The notes under the pieces were generated by a model. It saw nothing but the letters and a program-made list of their open reading frames with translations. It was not told the DNA's origin and did no database searches. Of a stretch of DNA of 64,000 nucleotides, positions 63,331 through 64,000 are shown one piece after another. A program made the position numbers and the translations under genes. Source of the stretch: Larus michahellis (lineage: Eukaryota; Chordata; Aves; Charadriiformes; Laridae); NCBI RefSeq assembly GCF_964199755.1, contig NC_133896.1, positions 97,278,200-97,342,199 of the forward strand, given 5' to 3'. The first letter of the stretch is position 1; the number at the start of each line of letters is the position of its first letter.

Positions 63331-63592
63331 CTGTGGGGCCGGCATGGGGCTGCACCGACTGCCGTTTGCAGCAGCCTCCTGGACAAGGTGTGGGGCCCTT
63401 CCCTCCCTCTGCTTTACAGGCTGCGGGGGTTGATGCGCTGCCCTCAGCTATGAGCGGTGGTGGTCGGCGAGACGTGGTCATTGCCGACAGCCAGGCACCC
63501 TCTGCACCAGAGGGAAGAGCAGGAATGCGCCCCACCTGCATGGCTGGCTTTCCACACTGAGCCTCAACGCTCCTGCTTAAGAAGTAGAAGTG
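63331..63592 (+). other. DRD3: DRD3 proximal 3' UTR
   Basis: Non-coding sequence after the stop codon. No AATAAA is visible between the stop and the window end, so the 3' UTR probably continues past 64,000 and includes the CR1 element that follows. A +1 frame stays open to 63,560 but is not a separate gene. Confidence 0.7.
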
Positions 63593-63986
63593 CTCCTCCA
63601 AGGAAAGGCTGAGAGACCTGGGTCTGTTTAGCCTGGAGAAGAGAAGGCTGCGAGGGAATCTCATCAATGCTTATAAATATTTAAAGGGAGGGTGTCAAGA
63701 GGATGGGACCAGGCTCTTTTCAGTGGTGCCCACTGACAGGACAAGGGGCAACAGGCACAAACTGGAACACAGGAAATCCCATCTCAACATGAGGAAAAAC
63801 TTCTTTACTTTGAGACCACTGGAACAGGCTGCCCAGAGAGGTGGTGGAGTCTCCTTCTCTGGAGACATTCAAAACGCAGCCGGATGCCTTCCTGTCCGAC
63901 CTGCTCTAGGTGAACCTGCTTTGGCAGGGGAGTTGGACTAGATGATCTCTGAAGGTCCCTTCCAACCCCTACCATTCTGTGATTCC
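63593..63986 (+). mobile_element. CR1 LINE 3' portion in the DRD3 3' UTR region
   Basis: About 390 bases match CR1 in sense orientation. Landmarks are 'aggaaaggctgagagacctggg', 'ttagcctggagaagagaaggct', 'aactggaacacaggaaatcccatctcaa', 'ggaacaggctgcccagagagg', 'ggagttggactagatgatctct', 'aggtcccttccaacccc' and the terminal 'attctgtgattc'. It is a 5'-truncated, non-coding copy and is well preserved compared with the others in the window. Confidence 0.95.
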
Positions 63987-64000
63987 TGCTTCGGGGGAGG

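Noticed and set aside
63027-63560. 177-residue open frame overlapping DRD3 exon 6
   Set aside because: It is the +1 shadow of the conserved TM6-TM7 exon. The correct frame is fixed by CWLPFF, NPIIY and the C-terminal cysteines.

Overview
This window looks like avian nuclear DNA. Several short repeats end in the bird/reptile CR1 LINE signature (a 'ggttggactagatgatct...ggtcccttccaacccc...attctgtgattc' type 3' end, in both orientations), genes are sparse and split by GT-AG introns, and the one clear protein-coding gene is a vertebrate dopamine receptor. No prokaryotic, plasmid or phage features are present.

Layout. (1) About 1-23,455 is AT-rich and holds no believable protein gene. It ends in a good polyadenylation signal on the + strand (AATAAA at 23,435 followed by a GT-rich stretch). 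From its position upstream of DRD3 on the same strand, I infer that it may be the very long 3' UTR of ZBTB20, its neighbour in mammals. A GC-rich island lies near its end (about 22,290-22,985). (2) About 23,456-48,060 is intergenic. It holds two tRNA-Val genes on the - strand (anticodons AAC and CAC), four CR1 fragments in the wider 23-51 kb span, and short simple repeats. (3) About 48,060-49,090 is a CpG-island-like candidate promoter with a good splice donor at 48,617/48,618. It is followed by a 24-bp-unit minisatellite (about 49,157-49,450). (4) 51,384-63,330 on the + strand holds six coding exons of the dopamine D3 receptor (DRD3), with every boundary GT-AG. A CR1 element lies 3' of the stop codon in the probable 3' UTR.

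The most notable point is inside DRD3. The six exons add up to a clean 427-residue receptor only if one base is discounted around 61,017-61,022. As written, exon 4 carries one extra C in the third intracellular loop and shifts the frame before TM6. This is either an assembly error or a real frameshift allele. The third intracellular loop also appears about 21 residues longer than in human D3. I did not find a novel multi-gene system here; the window is ordinary vertebrate sequence with one receptor gene, two tRNA genes and repeats.
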